64,000 bases of DNA from Gammaproteobacteria bacterium (lineage in GTDB: Bacteria > Pseudomonadota > Gammaproteobacteria > Steroidobacterales > Steroidobacteraceae), in assembly GCA_025357835.1 (NCBI GenBank), contig JANYLM010000125.1:29595-93594 (forward strand). The letters are read 5' to 3'. Below, one piece after another: positions 26,410 through 35,862 of this stretch (positions are counted from its first letter, which is position 1; the number at the start of each line of letters is the position of its first letter). A model generated the notes under the pieces. That model had not been told where the DNA came from. It ran no database searches and saw only the letters and a program-made list of their open reading frames with translations. Made by a program: the position numbers and the translations under genes.

Positions 26410-26878
26410 GCGAAAAAATCACATCCTGCGGATCAACACTCAAGGCGGTGATGATGGGGCAGGGCGCGACGGAATTGGCGTGCTCGCATTCGCGCAGCAG
26501 ATCGGCAAGCGCGCTCTCCATTCGCTTGAGCGCGGCAAGCTTGTCGCGGATATTGGTCAGCCGCGTCGCGGCTATTTTGCGGATCGCGCTGCGGCTGCCG
26601 CCTTCTTCCAGCCGCAGTAGCTCGCGAATTTCATCGAGGCTGAATCCCAAGCTCTGCGACCGCTTAATAAAGCGGATGCGATCCACCATCTCGCTCGGGT
26701 ATCTGCGCACGCCGCCCCGGGCGCTATGTGGGACGGCCAACAGATGCCGGCGCTGGTAATAACGTACAGTTTCCACTCCGACCTGCGCCGCCCGAGCGAG
26801 CTTTCCGATGGTGACTCCGGCGGCGGTGGATCGCGCCGGACCGCCGGATTGGGGGCGCTGAGAGGTTGTTTTGGACAT
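26387..26878 (-). CDS. MerR-family metal-responsive regulator
   Basis: The N-terminal helix-turn-helix reads VTIGKLARAAQVGVETVRYYQRRHLL, then GGVRRYPSEMVDRIRFIKRSQSLGFSLDEIRELL, a clear MerR domain. The C-terminal metal part has ECEHANSVAPCPII, with two cysteines nine residues apart as in mercury-type MerR (C117/C126). The first metal cysteine (C82 position) is replaced within EEGGSRSA. The sensing site therefore differs from MerR. It is divergent from the copper-type ATPase and shares a palindromic promoter with it. Confidence 0.85.
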   Translation of the reverse strand: MSKTTSQRPQSGGPARSTAAGVTIGKLARAAQVGVETVRYYQRRHLLAVPHSARGGVRRYPSEMVDRIRFIKRSQSLGFSLDEIRELLRLEEGGSRSAIRKIAATRLTNIRDKLAALKRMESALADLLRECEHANSVAPCPIITALSVDPQDVIFSPNVARAA

Positions 26879-26881
26879 GAC

Positions 26882-26912
26882 TTGACTCCGTACCTAGGTA
26901 CGGAGCTTAAAG
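26882..26912 (+). promoter_or_regulatory. MerR-type promoter/operator for the P-type ATPase gene
   Basis: TTGACT (26882-26887) and TTAAAG (26907-26912) are spaced by 19 bases, the long spacer typical of MerR-controlled promoters. Between them is a perfect 20-base palindrome, CTCCGTACCTAGGTACGGAG (26886-26905). It lies between the divergent regulator and ATPase genes. Confidence 0.8.
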
Positions 26913-26948
26913 TATGGGTTGAATCCCGCATAGTCATCGAGGTCAAGC

Positions 26949-29162
26949 ATGCAATCCGACATCGAAAAAGCCAGTTGCTGTGCATCAATGGCGGGCACTC
27001 CACACCGTGCCCACGGCGGTGCGGCGCCGAACGTGCGGATCGAAGGGGCCGTATATACCTGCCCCATGCATCCACAGATTCGGCGCAACACCGCTGGGAG
27101 TTGTCCGATTTGCGGGATGGCGCTGGAGCTCGCGGGGGTTCCTGTCGCGGATGACCACAATCCCGAATTGCGGGACATGACCCGCCGCTTCGTGATCGGC
27201 GTGGTGCTTGCAGTGCCGATCTTGGTTCTGGAGATGGGCGGCCACCTTGGGGTGCTGAATCTGCATCACTACGTATCGGCAAGCCTGTCGATGTGGGCGC
27301 AGTTCTTTCTGGCAACTCCCGTCGTACTGTGGTGCGGCTGGCCATTCTTTCAGCGCGCCTGGGCTTCGGTCGTGAACCGCTCACTCAACATGTTCAGTTT
27401 GATCGCCCTCGGTGTCGGCGCTGCCTATTTGTACAGTCTTGCGGCGACCTTCATGCCCGGCCTCTTTCCGGCGGGACTGCGGCACGAGGGCGGTCTCATC
27501 GCCATTTACTATGAAGCTGCCGCCGTGATCACGGTTCTCGTGTTGCTGGGCCAGGTGTTGGAATTGCGCGCGCGGGAAAAGACCGGGGGCGCGATTCGAG
27601 CGCTGCTGAAATTGTCTCCGGCGGTCGCGCGCCGCGTTCGCGCCGACGGCGTGGACGAGGAAGTACCGCTCGAGCAGGTACGGGTGGGCGATCGCCTTCG
27701 AGTGCGGCCCGGTGAGGCGGTGCCCGTCGATGGAGCCGTGTCGGCGGGCCAGAGTTCGGTCGATGAATCCATGGTGACCGGTGAATCCGTGCCCGTTGAA
27801 AAGGCGGCGAATGCCAAAGTGATCGGCGGGACCATCAACGGCACGGGCGCGCTGATCATGGTCGCGGAGAAGGTCGGCGCCGATACCCTGTTGTCCCGTA
27901 TTGTGCAAATGGTCGCCGAGGCGCAGCGCAGTCGCGCACCGATTCAGCGACTCGCCGATGGGGTTGCAGGCTGGTTTGTCCCGGCCGTGATGGCCGCCGC
28001 AATCGCGACGTTCGTGGCCTGGATAACTTGGGGTCCGCCCCCCGCGCTCGCCTATGCCGTGGTGACCGCGGTATCAGTGCTCATCATTGCCTGCCCATGC
28101 GCGCTCGGGCTCGCAACCCCAATGTCCATTATTGTCGGCGTCGGCAAAGGCGCGGGCGCCGGCGTCCTCATCAAGAACGCCGAGGCGCTGGAACGCTTTG
28201 AGAAAGTCGATACCCTGGTGGTCGATAAGACAGGCACCCTCACGGAGGGTAAGCCTCGAGTGGTGGCCGTCGTCCCGGCCGCCGGCTACGACGAATTCGC
28301 CGTTCTGTCCTTCGGCGCAAGCTTGGAGAAATCAAGCGAACATCCGCTGGCGGGCGCCATTCTGGCCGCGGCCGGCGAGCGCGAAGTGGCGCTGCAAGAG
28401 GTCACGAATTTCGCCTCGATCACGGGGAAGGGAGTAACCGCCACCATCGCCGGTCAGCGCGTGGCGGTCGGTAATGCGGGGCTTCTGACCGACCTGGGCG
28501 TGGCAAGTGCAGAACTCGACTCAAGAGCCGAGACCTTGCGGCAAGAGGGAGCGACCGCGATGTTCGTGGCGGTTGACCAACATCTGGTGGGAGTGATTGC
28601 GGTCGCCGATCCCGTGAAAGCGACGGCGGCGGCGGCGCTCGACAGTCTGCGGCGCGAGGGCATCCGGATCGTCATGTTGACCGGCGATAATCGCACCACG
28701 GCGCAGGCAGTGGCCGCGAAGCTCGGCATCACCGAGGTGGAAGCCGGAGTGCTGCCCGACCAGAAGAACGCCATCGTGCGGCGCTTGAAAAGTGAAGGCC
28801 GTGTGGTCGCGATGGCGGGTGATGGTGTCAATGACGCGCCCGCCCTCGCCGAAGCCGATGTGGGCATTGCTATGGGTACGGGCACGGATGTCGCCATGCA
28901 AAGCGCCGGCATCACCCTGGTCAAGGGGGATCTCGACGGCATCGTGCGCGGCCGGAAATTGAGTCGGGCCACAATGCGAAACATTCGACAGAATTTAGTG
29001 CTGGCGTTTGTTTATAACATCCTGGGTATTCCGCTCGCGGCCGGCGTGCTCTACCCGGCTTTTGGAATCTTGCTCAGCCCGGTCATCGCGGCGGCGGCGA
29101 TGAGCTTGAGTTCCGTTTCGGTCATCGGCAACGCACTTCGACTTCGCGTCGTACGGATTTGA
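26949..29162 (+). CDS. copA: Copper-type P1B ATPase (CopA-like)
   Basis: The 737-residue protein begins with a Cys/His-rich stretch and a heavy-metal-binding domain ([20 protein letters not shown]) at about 36-56. The ATPase core follows: TGES at 277-280, CPC at 382-384 in [18 protein letters not shown] at 426-430, HP at 464-465, and GDGVND near the C-terminus. [10 protein letters not shown] in helix 7 and [15 protein letters not shown] in helix 8 match the Cu(I) sites of CopA-type pumps. It should export Cu+ (or Ag+) from the cytoplasm. Transcription is probably controlled by the divergent MerR protein. Confidence 0.93.
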   Translation: MQSDIEKASCCASMAGTPHRAHGGAAPNVRIEGAVYTCPMHPQIRRNTAGSCPICGMALELAGVPVADDHNPELRDMTRRFVIGVVLAVPILVLEMGGHLGVLNLHHYVSASLSMWAQFFLATPVVLWCGWPFFQRAWASVVNRSLNMFSLIALGVGAAYLYSLAATFMPGLFPAGLRHEGGLIAIYYEAAAVITVLVLLGQVLELRAREKTGGAIRALLKLSPAVARRVRADGVDEEVPLEQVRVGDRLRVRPGEAVPVDGAVSAGQSSVDESMVTGESVPVEKAANAKVIGGTINGTGALIMVAEKVGADTLLSRIVQMVAEAQRSRAPIQRLADGVAGWFVPAVMAAAIATFVAWITWGPPPALAYAVVTAVSVLIIACPCALGLATPMSIIVGVGKGAGAGVLIKNAEALERFEKVDTLVVDKTGTLTEGKPRVVAVVPAAGYDEFAVLSFGASLEKSSEHPLAGAILAAAGEREVALQEVTNFASITGKGVTATIAGQRVAVGNAGLLTDLGVASAELDSRAETLRQEGATAMFVAVDQHLVGVIAVADPVKATAAAALDSLRREGIRIVMLTGDNRTTAQAVAAKLGITEVEAGVLPDQKNAIVRRLKSEGRVVAMAGDGVNDAPALAEADVGIAMGTGTDVAMQSAGITLVKGDLDGIVRGRKLSRATMRNIRQNLVLAFVYNILGIPLAAGVLYPAFGILLSPVIAAAAMSLSSVSVIGNALRLRVVRI

Positions 29163-29571
29163 CGCCGCTTTGCCGCGGCTCTGCAAAGCCGCTGCATGCG
29201 CGACGCGCCCGGGCCGGACGCGGGCTCGCGTCAGGCGGACGGGCAGGGCTTTGCGGCGTTTGATTATGTCAAGGGGCTTCGCTCGGCTGGAGCAATTACT
29301 GCGCGAGTGGAATGGCGCCTTGCAGTATTTACAAAAGCCAGTGTCGATTTTGCACGCATGGCGGACGCGCTTGTGACGCAACGACAGTGAGTACCCTTGA
29401 CGCTCGGCGGCCATGCTTCTCTCAGGCTGCCCGACCGGCCATGGGCGCATCGCTGCGTCGCGAACAAGTGGTAAACTGAACAGACAAATCGGACCCATGT
29501 GCTCGCCGCGCTAGCTCGCAAACACTTGAGCTCTGGGTCGCCTCTCGAATTACCAACGCATGGAATACGCG
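29163..29571. other. Intergenic region, no convincing gene
   Basis: About 400 bases between the ATPase and the lipoprotein gene. Short ORFs (for example 29196-29390) have poor composition and no homology that I recognise. No clear terminator was seen. Confidence 0.4.
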
Positions 29572-30240
29572 ATGAACTATTTTAGAACGCTGACGATAGC
29601 TCTAACCGTCGCCGCTGTCAGCCTCGCCGGGTGCGGCGGCGATGGCGGCAATGGCAGCCCACCACCGGCGGTTACCACTCAAATATTGAGCGACCCGGCT
29701 TTTGACGGTGATATTGAACAAACCTCGCCGACTTCATTTACAGTCACTCAGGGCATGTCTGCCACCGTTCAAAGTGTGTTTGCCGGCATCGATCCTGTGG
29801 CGCTCACGGAGTTCAGGACGTTCCTAGATTTCCCTCTGACGGGTGCCGGCGGCATCCCACGTACCGCTATCATCGATAGGGCGTTCCTCGATATCTACAT
29901 CAACAGCCTCCAACCGAGCAGCGGCACGCTGCCATTGCTCATTGAACTGGTGTCCTTTGAGCCGCCGACGCTGATCCCGAGTGATTTTGATCGAGGGGTC
30001 CAGCCGCCGCTGGCATACATCAAAGTGTCGCCGCCGTTTATCGGGTCGGACGTCGGCACCAATGTGTCGATCGACGTCACTTCATTGATGGTGGAAGCGC
30101 AGAATCGGGGATTGAACGACTTCCAGGTGCGGGTCATGGAGGATTTGGGGCCGGCCATTCCCGTCCTAATGGAAATCAACGACACCACTGGAGCGAACCG
30201 AGCGACGCTCGCGCCTGAGTTGACGGTCACCTATTTCTAA
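29572..30240 (+). CDS. Lipoprotein of unknown function
   Basis: From the ATG at 29572 (an alternative ATG lies at 29560) a leader MNYFRTLTIALTVAAVSLAGCGG has a clear lipobox (LAGC). The mature protein of about 200 residues is beta-rich (RTAIIDRAFLDIYINSL, TNVSIDVTSLMVEAQ, LTVTYF) and looks like a carbohydrate-binding or jelly-roll type fold; this is only an impression. Its stop codon overlaps the ATG of the ribonuclease gene by one base (TAATG), which suggests coupling of two otherwise unrelated products. Confidence 0.7.
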   Translation: MNYFRTLTIALTVAAVSLAGCGGDGGNGSPPPAVTTQILSDPAFDGDIEQTSPTSFTVTQGMSATVQSVFAGIDPVALTEFRTFLDFPLTGAGGIPRTAIIDRAFLDIYINSLQPSSGTLPLLIELVSFEPPTLIPSDFDRGVQPPLAYIKVSPPFIGSDVGTNVSIDVTSLMVEAQNRGLNDFQVRVMEDLGPAIPVLMEINDTTGANRATLAPELTVTYF

Positions 30241-31712
30241 TGGCTAACTCAATGGCTGCCGATGTAACCCCCCTCCTGAGAGTTGCTCGGCAGGCGATGC
30301 TCGACAACGGATTGCAGCCGGATTTCGGCGACGCGGTTGAGGCACAGGTGAGGTCGATTGCCCAGGCGGCGACCGAAACCGGACCTGAAATCCGCGATCT
30401 ACGAAATCTCTTGTGGGTGTCCATCGACAACGACAGCTCCCGCGATCTCGATCAGCTGTCGGTGGCGCAGCCGATCGGCGGCGGTGGGTTCAAGATCTTA
30501 GTGGCGATAGCCGATGTCGATGCCATTGTGAAGATCGGTTCGCCGATCGATGCACACGGTCGCAGCAATACCACCTCGGTTTACACGGTCGCAGCGATTT
30601 TCCCCATGCTGCCCGAGAAGCTCTCCACCGATCTTACCTCGCTCGGTGAAGACCAGGAACGTCTTGCCATCGTGGTAGAAATGACGATCGCACCCGATGG
30701 GGCGGTAACGCAGTCTGACATCTATCGTGCGCTCGTGGTCAATCGGGCCAAGCTTGCATACAACGGAGTCGGTGCTTGGCTGGAGGGCGGAGAGAAGCCG
30801 CCTGCGCGAGTCGCTGCGGTCGCCGGAGTGGATCAGCAACTACGCATTCAGGATGGGGTGGCACAGTCGCTGCGGGCGGCTCGCCAGGCCCGCGGCGCCC
30901 TGAACTTGGAAACCATCGAAGCACGGCCCGTATTTACGGCCGGCGCATTGAGCGACTTGAGGCCGGAGGAGAACAACCGCGCGAAGCAATTGATCGAGGA
31001 GTTCATGGTCGCTGCCAACGGCGTGACGGCGCAGTTTCTGGCGGGCAAGGGATTCGCATCATTGCGTCGAGTACTGCGTACCCCGAAGCGATGGGATCGA
31101 ATCGTGGCTTTGGCCGCTGCGCTGGGCGAAAGTCTCCCGCCCACACCGAGTGCCCTTGCACTGAGTGCCTTCCTGTTGAAGCGCCGGCAAATAGATCCCA
31201 CGCTCTTCCCCGACCTGTCGCTATCCATCATCAAGCTGTTGGGTGCGGGCGAGTACGTTCTGGATGTGCCGGGAAAGACCATCGAGGGCCACTTCGGCCT
31301 TGCGGTAGCCGACTACACGCATTCCACGGCGCCCAACCGGCGTTTTCCGGACCTCATCGCGCAGCGGCTGGTGAAAGCGGCGCTGAGTGGCCGACCGTCG
31401 CCGTACACGGAAGAGGAACTAAACGCGCTGGCCGCGCACTGTACCGAACAACAAGACAATGCGGCAAAGGTAGAGCGTTCGGTGAGCAAGTCGGCGGCCG
31501 CGTTGTTGCTGGCGCGGCGTATCGGCGCGAAGTTCGATGCGATAGTCACCGGCGCTTCTGAAAAAGGAACCTGGGTGCGTATTTCGGCTCCAACCACCGA
31601 AGGCAGGGTGGTCAGGGGATTCGAGGGTCTCGACGTTGGCGACCGGGTGCGGGTGGAACTCATTCACACCGATGTTGCTCGGGGCTTCATCGATTTCGCT
31701 CGTGCACGGTAG
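30240..31712 (+). CDS. RNB-domain exoribonuclease (RNase II/R family)
   Basis: The 490-residue protein contains the RNB catalytic block: DLRNLLWVSIDNDSSRDLDQ, with the metal-binding Asp cluster, AIADVDAIVKIGSPIDAHGR, VYTVAAIFPMLPEKLSTDL, then YTHSTAPNRRFPDLIAQRL. The C-terminus (IVTGASEKGTWVRI to DRVRVELIHTDVARGFIDF) is S1-like. It lacks the N-terminal cold-shock domains of RNase II/R, so it is a short form. It would degrade RNA 3' to 5'. It overlaps the lipoprotein gene and lies four bases before the LOG gene. Confidence 0.9.
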   Translation: MANSMAADVTPLLRVARQAMLDNGLQPDFGDAVEAQVRSIAQAATETGPEIRDLRNLLWVSIDNDSSRDLDQLSVAQPIGGGGFKILVAIADVDAIVKIGSPIDAHGRSNTTSVYTVAAIFPMLPEKLSTDLTSLGEDQERLAIVVEMTIAPDGAVTQSDIYRALVVNRAKLAYNGVGAWLEGGEKPPARVAAVAGVDQQLRIQDGVAQSLRAARQARGALNLETIEARPVFTAGALSDLRPEENNRAKQLIEEFMVAANGVTAQFLAGKGFASLRRVLRTPKRWDRIVALAAALGESLPPTPSALALSAFLLKRRQIDPTLFPDLSLSIIKLLGAGEYVLDVPGKTIEGHFGLAVADYTHSTAPNRRFPDLIAQRLVKAALSGRPSPYTEEELNALAAHCTEQQDNAAKVERSVSKSAAALLLARRIGAKFDAIVTGASEKGTWVRISAPTTEGRVVRGFEGLDVGDRVRVELIHTDVARGFIDFARAR

Positions 31713-31715
31713 GCA

Positions 31716-32483
31716 ATGAAAAGCAAAGACTCGCCGACCTCCAGTCTCGCCTACGAGGACGCGGACTTCCTCGCAAGCGATGACGCTCGGCCGCTGCGCA
31801 TTATTGCGGAGTATCTAGACCCGCTGCGTCGTTTTCGCCGGGAGCGCGTCCACGATACCATCGTATTCTTCGGCTCCGCCCGTCTCGCGGAGGAGGGCCC
31901 GCTCGGCCGCTTCTATGCGGAAGCACGCGAACTGGCACGGCTACTGACGCTGTGGTCGATGAGTCTGCCATCGCACCTGCATCGCTTGGTTATTTGTTCG
32001 GGCGGCGGCGGCGGGATCATGGAGGCCGCCAACCGAGGTGCCTCGGATGCAGGCGGCCGCAGCATCGGGCTCAACATCGGTCTGCCGCACGAGCAGCGCG
32101 CCAATCCCTACGTTACTCGCGAATTGGCCTTTAAATTTCGCTACTTTTTTATGCGCAAACTATGGTTCTCGCACCTGGCGCGCGCCTTGGTGGTCTTTCC
32201 GGGCGGCTTCGGCACCTTGGACGAGCTGACTGAGGTGTTGACCTTGGCGCAAACTCACAAACTCGCGCGCAAAGTGCCGGTGATACTGTACGGGCCGGAC
32301 TACTGGAACGAGATCATCAATTTTGAGGCCTTGGTCCGTCACGGCATGATCAGCCGCGACGATCTGCAATTGTTCGAGTTTGCCGACGATCCGGCGGCCG
32401 CGTTCAAGCTGCTTCAGAAGAGGGTTGACATTGGTACGGACGAGACGACCCCGGCGTTCGCGAGATCGCGCTGCGGTGAATAA
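31716..32483 (+). CDS. LOG-family protein (TIGR00730, nucleoside phosphoribohydrolase-like)
   Basis: The 255-residue protein has the two family motifs: GGGGGIMEAANRGASDAGG and VVFPGGFGTLDELTEVL (PGGxGTxxE). FRYFFMRKLWFS is also typical. Members cleave nucleoside 5'-monophosphates such as cytokinin precursors to free base and ribose 5-phosphate. It starts four bases after the RNB ribonuclease stop, so the two form an operon. Confidence 0.92.
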   Translation: MKSKDSPTSSLAYEDADFLASDDARPLRIIAEYLDPLRRFRRERVHDTIVFFGSARLAEEGPLGRFYAEARELARLLTLWSMSLPSHLHRLVICSGGGGGIMEAANRGASDAGGRSIGLNIGLPHEQRANPYVTRELAFKFRYFFMRKLWFSHLARALVVFPGGFGTLDELTEVLTLAQTHKLARKVPVILYGPDYWNEIINFEALVRHGMISRDDLQLFEFADDPAAAFKLLQKRVDIGTDETTPAFARSRCGE

Positions 32484-32604
32484 ATTCATCCTGGCCGCCG
32501 CGTCGCGGGCGGCGGACTTAGACGATTACTCGATTCCGCGCAGTAACAAACAGCGGATTTCTTATCGGGCTTCGCAGCCGACGTCGAGTACTTGTTGAAT
32601 CGCA

Positions 32605-34137
32605 TCAAGCTATCGCATATAGGAACTCGACGAACGACGCCACTGCACCGTCCAAACCTTTTATGGCGGGATTTTTGGAGTCGACCAGGTAGTACTCGTC
32701 CGGAGCATGAGCACCCGTGCCATGCCCAAGCCCGAATAGGCCCGCGGGGAGACTCAGCGGCGGACTGGTGAATCGATAGCCCGGCCACGATCCCGGACTG
32801 CGCGGCACGACCTGCGGCGCCGTCCCCAGCTTATTGAATGTGGCGAGCACGGCCTTGAAGAACTTGCTGTCGGGGTCCGTTTGCGTGGGATCGTAGCCGC
32901 CGCTCATGTTGACTTCAATGTCCGCAAAGCCGTGCTTGGCGAGATGTGCTTTGAGCTTGGCCAGGGTGTCCGCAGCGGTCATGTCGGGCACCAGGCGCAT
33001 GTCGATCTTGGCCACCGCTCTATGGGGCAGTACCGTCTTGCCGCCGGGCCCGGTGTAGCCGCCCACCAGGCCTTCAATATTGATGGTGGGCTGTGAAAAT
33101 AGACGCAGCAAGGAGTCAGGCCAGTTCAGATCGTGGACCCAGTGATCGACTCCGAATTCGGTCTTTATCGTGGCTTCCGGTACCGCCGCCGCGTACGCCA
33201 AAACCATTTTCTTCTGCACATCGGACAGCGGCTTTATTTTGTCGAAAAAACCTTCGACCGCCGGCGTGTGCCCGTCCTTCTCGACCAGAGTGTTGAGCGC
33301 TTGAATCAAGTGCCAGGACGGCGAATCGACCTGCGCTTCCAGGCTGGAGTGAATGTCCTTCTTGGGTCCGCGACCCCACTTCTCGCCGCTTGAAACCAAT
33401 TCAAGTTCCACCACGCCTTTCGCTCCCGCGGCAACCTGTACGCTGCCATCCGAATCTTGGCTGGCATCCGGTAGCATCACGCCTACGCAGGATTTCACAT
33501 AGGGAAACACCTCAGGGCTATTTACAATTTCTCCAAAGTGCGGCGAAGCGATTTCCTCTTCCCCTTCGCAGACCAGGACAAGATTGACCGACAATTTCTT
33601 TCCCGTGGCTTTGAATGCCATGAGCGCACCCAAGAAGGAACTCTGCGGGCCCTTCTGGTTCACGGCACCGCGCCCCATGCACACCGTTCCCAGGCCGCCT
33701 TTCTCCACCAGCCGGCCTTCCAGCGGCGGGGAACTCCATTCCTCGGGAATGAACTGCTTCACGTCGTACATGAAATAAATCGCCACGGTGGTTTTGGCGC
33801 CCGAATCCATGCGGCCGAACACGCCCGGTTTTCCCGAGGTGGGTATGAGCTTCACGTCGGTGAATCCCGCCTGCTCGGCAAGCTTCGCCATGTACTGCGC
33901 GCCCTGGGGATAGTTACGGTTCTCGGCGGCAATGGATGGCAGGGCAATCCAATCCTGCAATCGCTTCACGTTCTCCGCGTGCATTGTCGGGATCTGTGCC
34001 AGCACGGCCGCCTTGTCGGAGTGCTTGCCGGAGCTTGCGGCAAACACCGCCACCGGCGCGGCCGTCAAAATGGCGCTCGAGGCGGCCCCATGCACGAAAT
34101 CGCGTCGGCTCAAACCTGGGTCCTTTGAGTCAGCCAT
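32605..34137 (-). CDS. Tat-exported M20-family metallopeptidase
   Basis: The ATG at 34137 follows GGGAGA; the TTG at 34140 is not needed. A twin-arginine signal (LSRRDFVHGAASSAILTAAPVAVFAAS) is followed by the M20 fold: FMYDVKQFIPEEWSSPPLEG, GRGAVNQKGP, CEGEEEIASPHF, and the dimerisation segment around GAKGVVELELVSSGEKWG. The first motif reads YDVKQ instead of GH.DVV, so a usual metal ligand may be altered. Active-site Glu pair EE is present. Substrate unknown; dipeptidase- or acetylornithine-deacetylase-like activity is expected. Confidence 0.85.
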   Translation of the reverse strand: MADSKDPGLSRRDFVHGAASSAILTAAPVAVFAASSGKHSDKAAVLAQIPTMHAENVKRLQDWIALPSIAAENRNYPQGAQYMAKLAEQAGFTDVKLIPTSGKPGVFGRMDSGAKTTVAIYFMYDVKQFIPEEWSSPPLEGRLVEKGGLGTVCMGRGAVNQKGPQSSFLGALMAFKATGKKLSVNLVLVCEGEEEIASPHFGEIVNSPEVFPYVKSCVGVMLPDASQDSDGSVQVAAGAKGVVELELVSSGEKWGRGPKKDIHSSLEAQVDSPSWHLIQALNTLVEKDGHTPAVEGFFDKIKPLSDVQKKMVLAYAAAVPEATIKTEFGVDHWVHDLNWPDSLLRLFSQPTINIEGLVGGYTGPGGKTVLPHRAVAKIDMRLVPDMTAADTLAKLKAHLAKHGFADIEVNMSGGYDPTQTDPDSKFFKAVLATFNKLGTAPQVVPRSPGSWPGYRFTSPPLSLPAGLFGLGHGTGAHAPDEYYLVDSKNPAIKGLDGAVASFVEFLYAIA

Positions 34138-34355
34138 CAATTTCTCCCTTCATTTGGTTTAGTAGCGGACCCAGACGCCGCTGTGGACGTGGGGGCCAGC
34201 GGGGATGGCGCGGTGGGGGTGGCAGCCGCAGCCTAACGAAACCATGGGCCTCGGGCCAGCGGTATTTTCCGTCTCGACGCGATATGCTTCACGTGGCAGC
34301 GCTCATCGCTGCGCGCCACTTCCTCGCCTCGGACACCGCGCTCAGGGAGCCTCTT

Positions 34356-35849
34356 ATGTTGAACGTCGCACGCACTCCGATCCGTCGTATCTTTTGCGGC
34401 CTGTTCATTCTGACCGCTGCAAGCTTTATCGCCGCTGCCAATGCCGCGGTATTCGACCTTTGCGTGCGCGGCACCTCGCTCGAGGAGACTCGTACCGCGA
34501 GGTTGCAACTTGAAGTCGTAGGTGCCGATGTCGCAGCCTTCGCGCCACGCCTTGGCGCCGCGCTCGCCAATCGCCGCTTTTGGGACAACCGCGCGGAGCA
34601 AGTATTTGGCTCGATCTATGACGCCGACTTGTGTGGCGAGGAGGTGGCTCCACAGCTGCAGTTGAAGATCGAACTCACCGCGCAGCAGGCACACGATCTT
34701 GAAGCCGAGGTGACACGCGGCTCAGGCAGCGGATTTCTTGCTGCCGTGGAGCACACGCTCGGTGTCGCACCAGCCGTTGCGCCGGAGACTCGGACCAAGG
34801 ACCTTGCGCCCGACATCGGGACGGCGGTGGTCGATGCGAACGGCAAGCTCCGCTACCACGTGGTGCGGGTTTACTACACGACCAACCGCAATCAGACGGC
34901 TTCGTCGACGCCGGACGATCACTACGGCCGGGACCGCGCTCCACTGTCGTTTGGCTTCGTCAATGTGGCCTTGCCGAAGTCGCACGAGCTGGGACACGTC
35001 GAGGCGCCATCCATCTGGCGGCTGGAGTTCACTGCCGACCCGGACAAGCACGTCATGCTGCAATCCCTCAAGGTGCTCGACGAGGATGCATGGCGTGCCG
35101 AAATCGCCAAACGTGCCACCTCTCTCGACAATCCGGGAATACTGGTTTTCATTCACGGCTACAACACCAGCTTTCCGGATGCTGCGCTGCGCGCCGGGCA
35201 ACTTGCATATGACCTGAAGTTTGCGGGTGCAACGGTACTATTCTCATGGCCATCGCGTGCGGTGACTCTGGAGTACACCGCCGATGAACAGGAGGCCGAG
35301 TATTCGTACACTGATATGAAAATCGCGCTCGCCTCCATTGCGACGATTGCACCGGGGACACCGATTTATGTGATCGCGCACAGCATGGGTAACCGTGTCT
35401 TCACGCAAGGCTTTAAAGCGCTGCTCGACGAACAACCGGGCTCGCGGCGCGCCTTTAAGCAAATTGTGCTGGCCGCTCCGGACATCGACGCCGAGGTATT
35501 CAAACGCGACATTGCGCCTAAGATCCTCGGCAGAGGGCCGCGCGTCACTCTCTACGCCTCGAGCAAGGACAAAGCACTTCAGGCGTCGAGCAGCGTCCAT
35601 GGCGGCTATCGGCGGCTGGGCGAAAGCGGCGCGAATCTCGTCGTCATGCCCGGTCTTGATACGGTGGATGCATCCACGGTGAGCACCGAGTTTCTCGGCC
35701 ACTCGTACTTCGGCGACAGCGGCACAGTGCTGTCCGATCTGAAGTATGTGATTCGCAAAAGCTGGCCGCCGGAGGAGCGCGAGAGATTCTCGCTCGAACG
35801 TGTAAAGACAACGGTGATCGGTTTGTATTGGCGCTTCAAGGGCCAGTAG
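34356..35849 (+). CDS. Exported alpha/beta hydrolase (DUF900-like)
   Basis: From the ATG at 34356, preceded by AGGGAGC, the leader RRIFCGLFILTAASFIAAANAAVF is a signal peptide. A region of about 150 residues follows with no known fold. The hydrolase domain then starts VRVYYTTNRNQ (a DUF900 opening) and has VFIHGYNTSFPDAALRAGQL, LFSWPSRA, the nucleophile elbow IAHSMGNRVF, an acid in LAAPDIDAEVF and a His in FLGHSYFGDSG. Acts outside the cytoplasm. It lies 13 bases before the TPR-CHAT gene and is certainly in the same operon. Confidence 0.88.
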   Translation: MLNVARTPIRRIFCGLFILTAASFIAAANAAVFDLCVRGTSLEETRTARLQLEVVGADVAAFAPRLGAALANRRFWDNRAEQVFGSIYDADLCGEEVAPQLQLKIELTAQQAHDLEAEVTRGSGSGFLAAVEHTLGVAPAVAPETRTKDLAPDIGTAVVDANGKLRYHVVRVYYTTNRNQTASSTPDDHYGRDRAPLSFGFVNVALPKSHELGHVEAPSIWRLEFTADPDKHVMLQSLKVLDEDAWRAEIAKRATSLDNPGILVFIHGYNTSFPDAALRAGQLAYDLKFAGATVLFSWPSRAVTLEYTADEQEAEYSYTDMKIALASIATIAPGTPIYVIAHSMGNRVFTQGFKALLDEQPGSRRAFKQIVLAAPDIDAEVFKRDIAPKILGRGPRVTLYASSKDKALQASSSVHGGYRRLGESGANLVVMPGLDTVDASTVSTEFLGHSYFGDSGTVLSDLKYVIRKSWPPEERERFSLERVKTTVIGLYWRFKGQ

Positions 35850-35862
35850 TCGCTGCTGTCCG

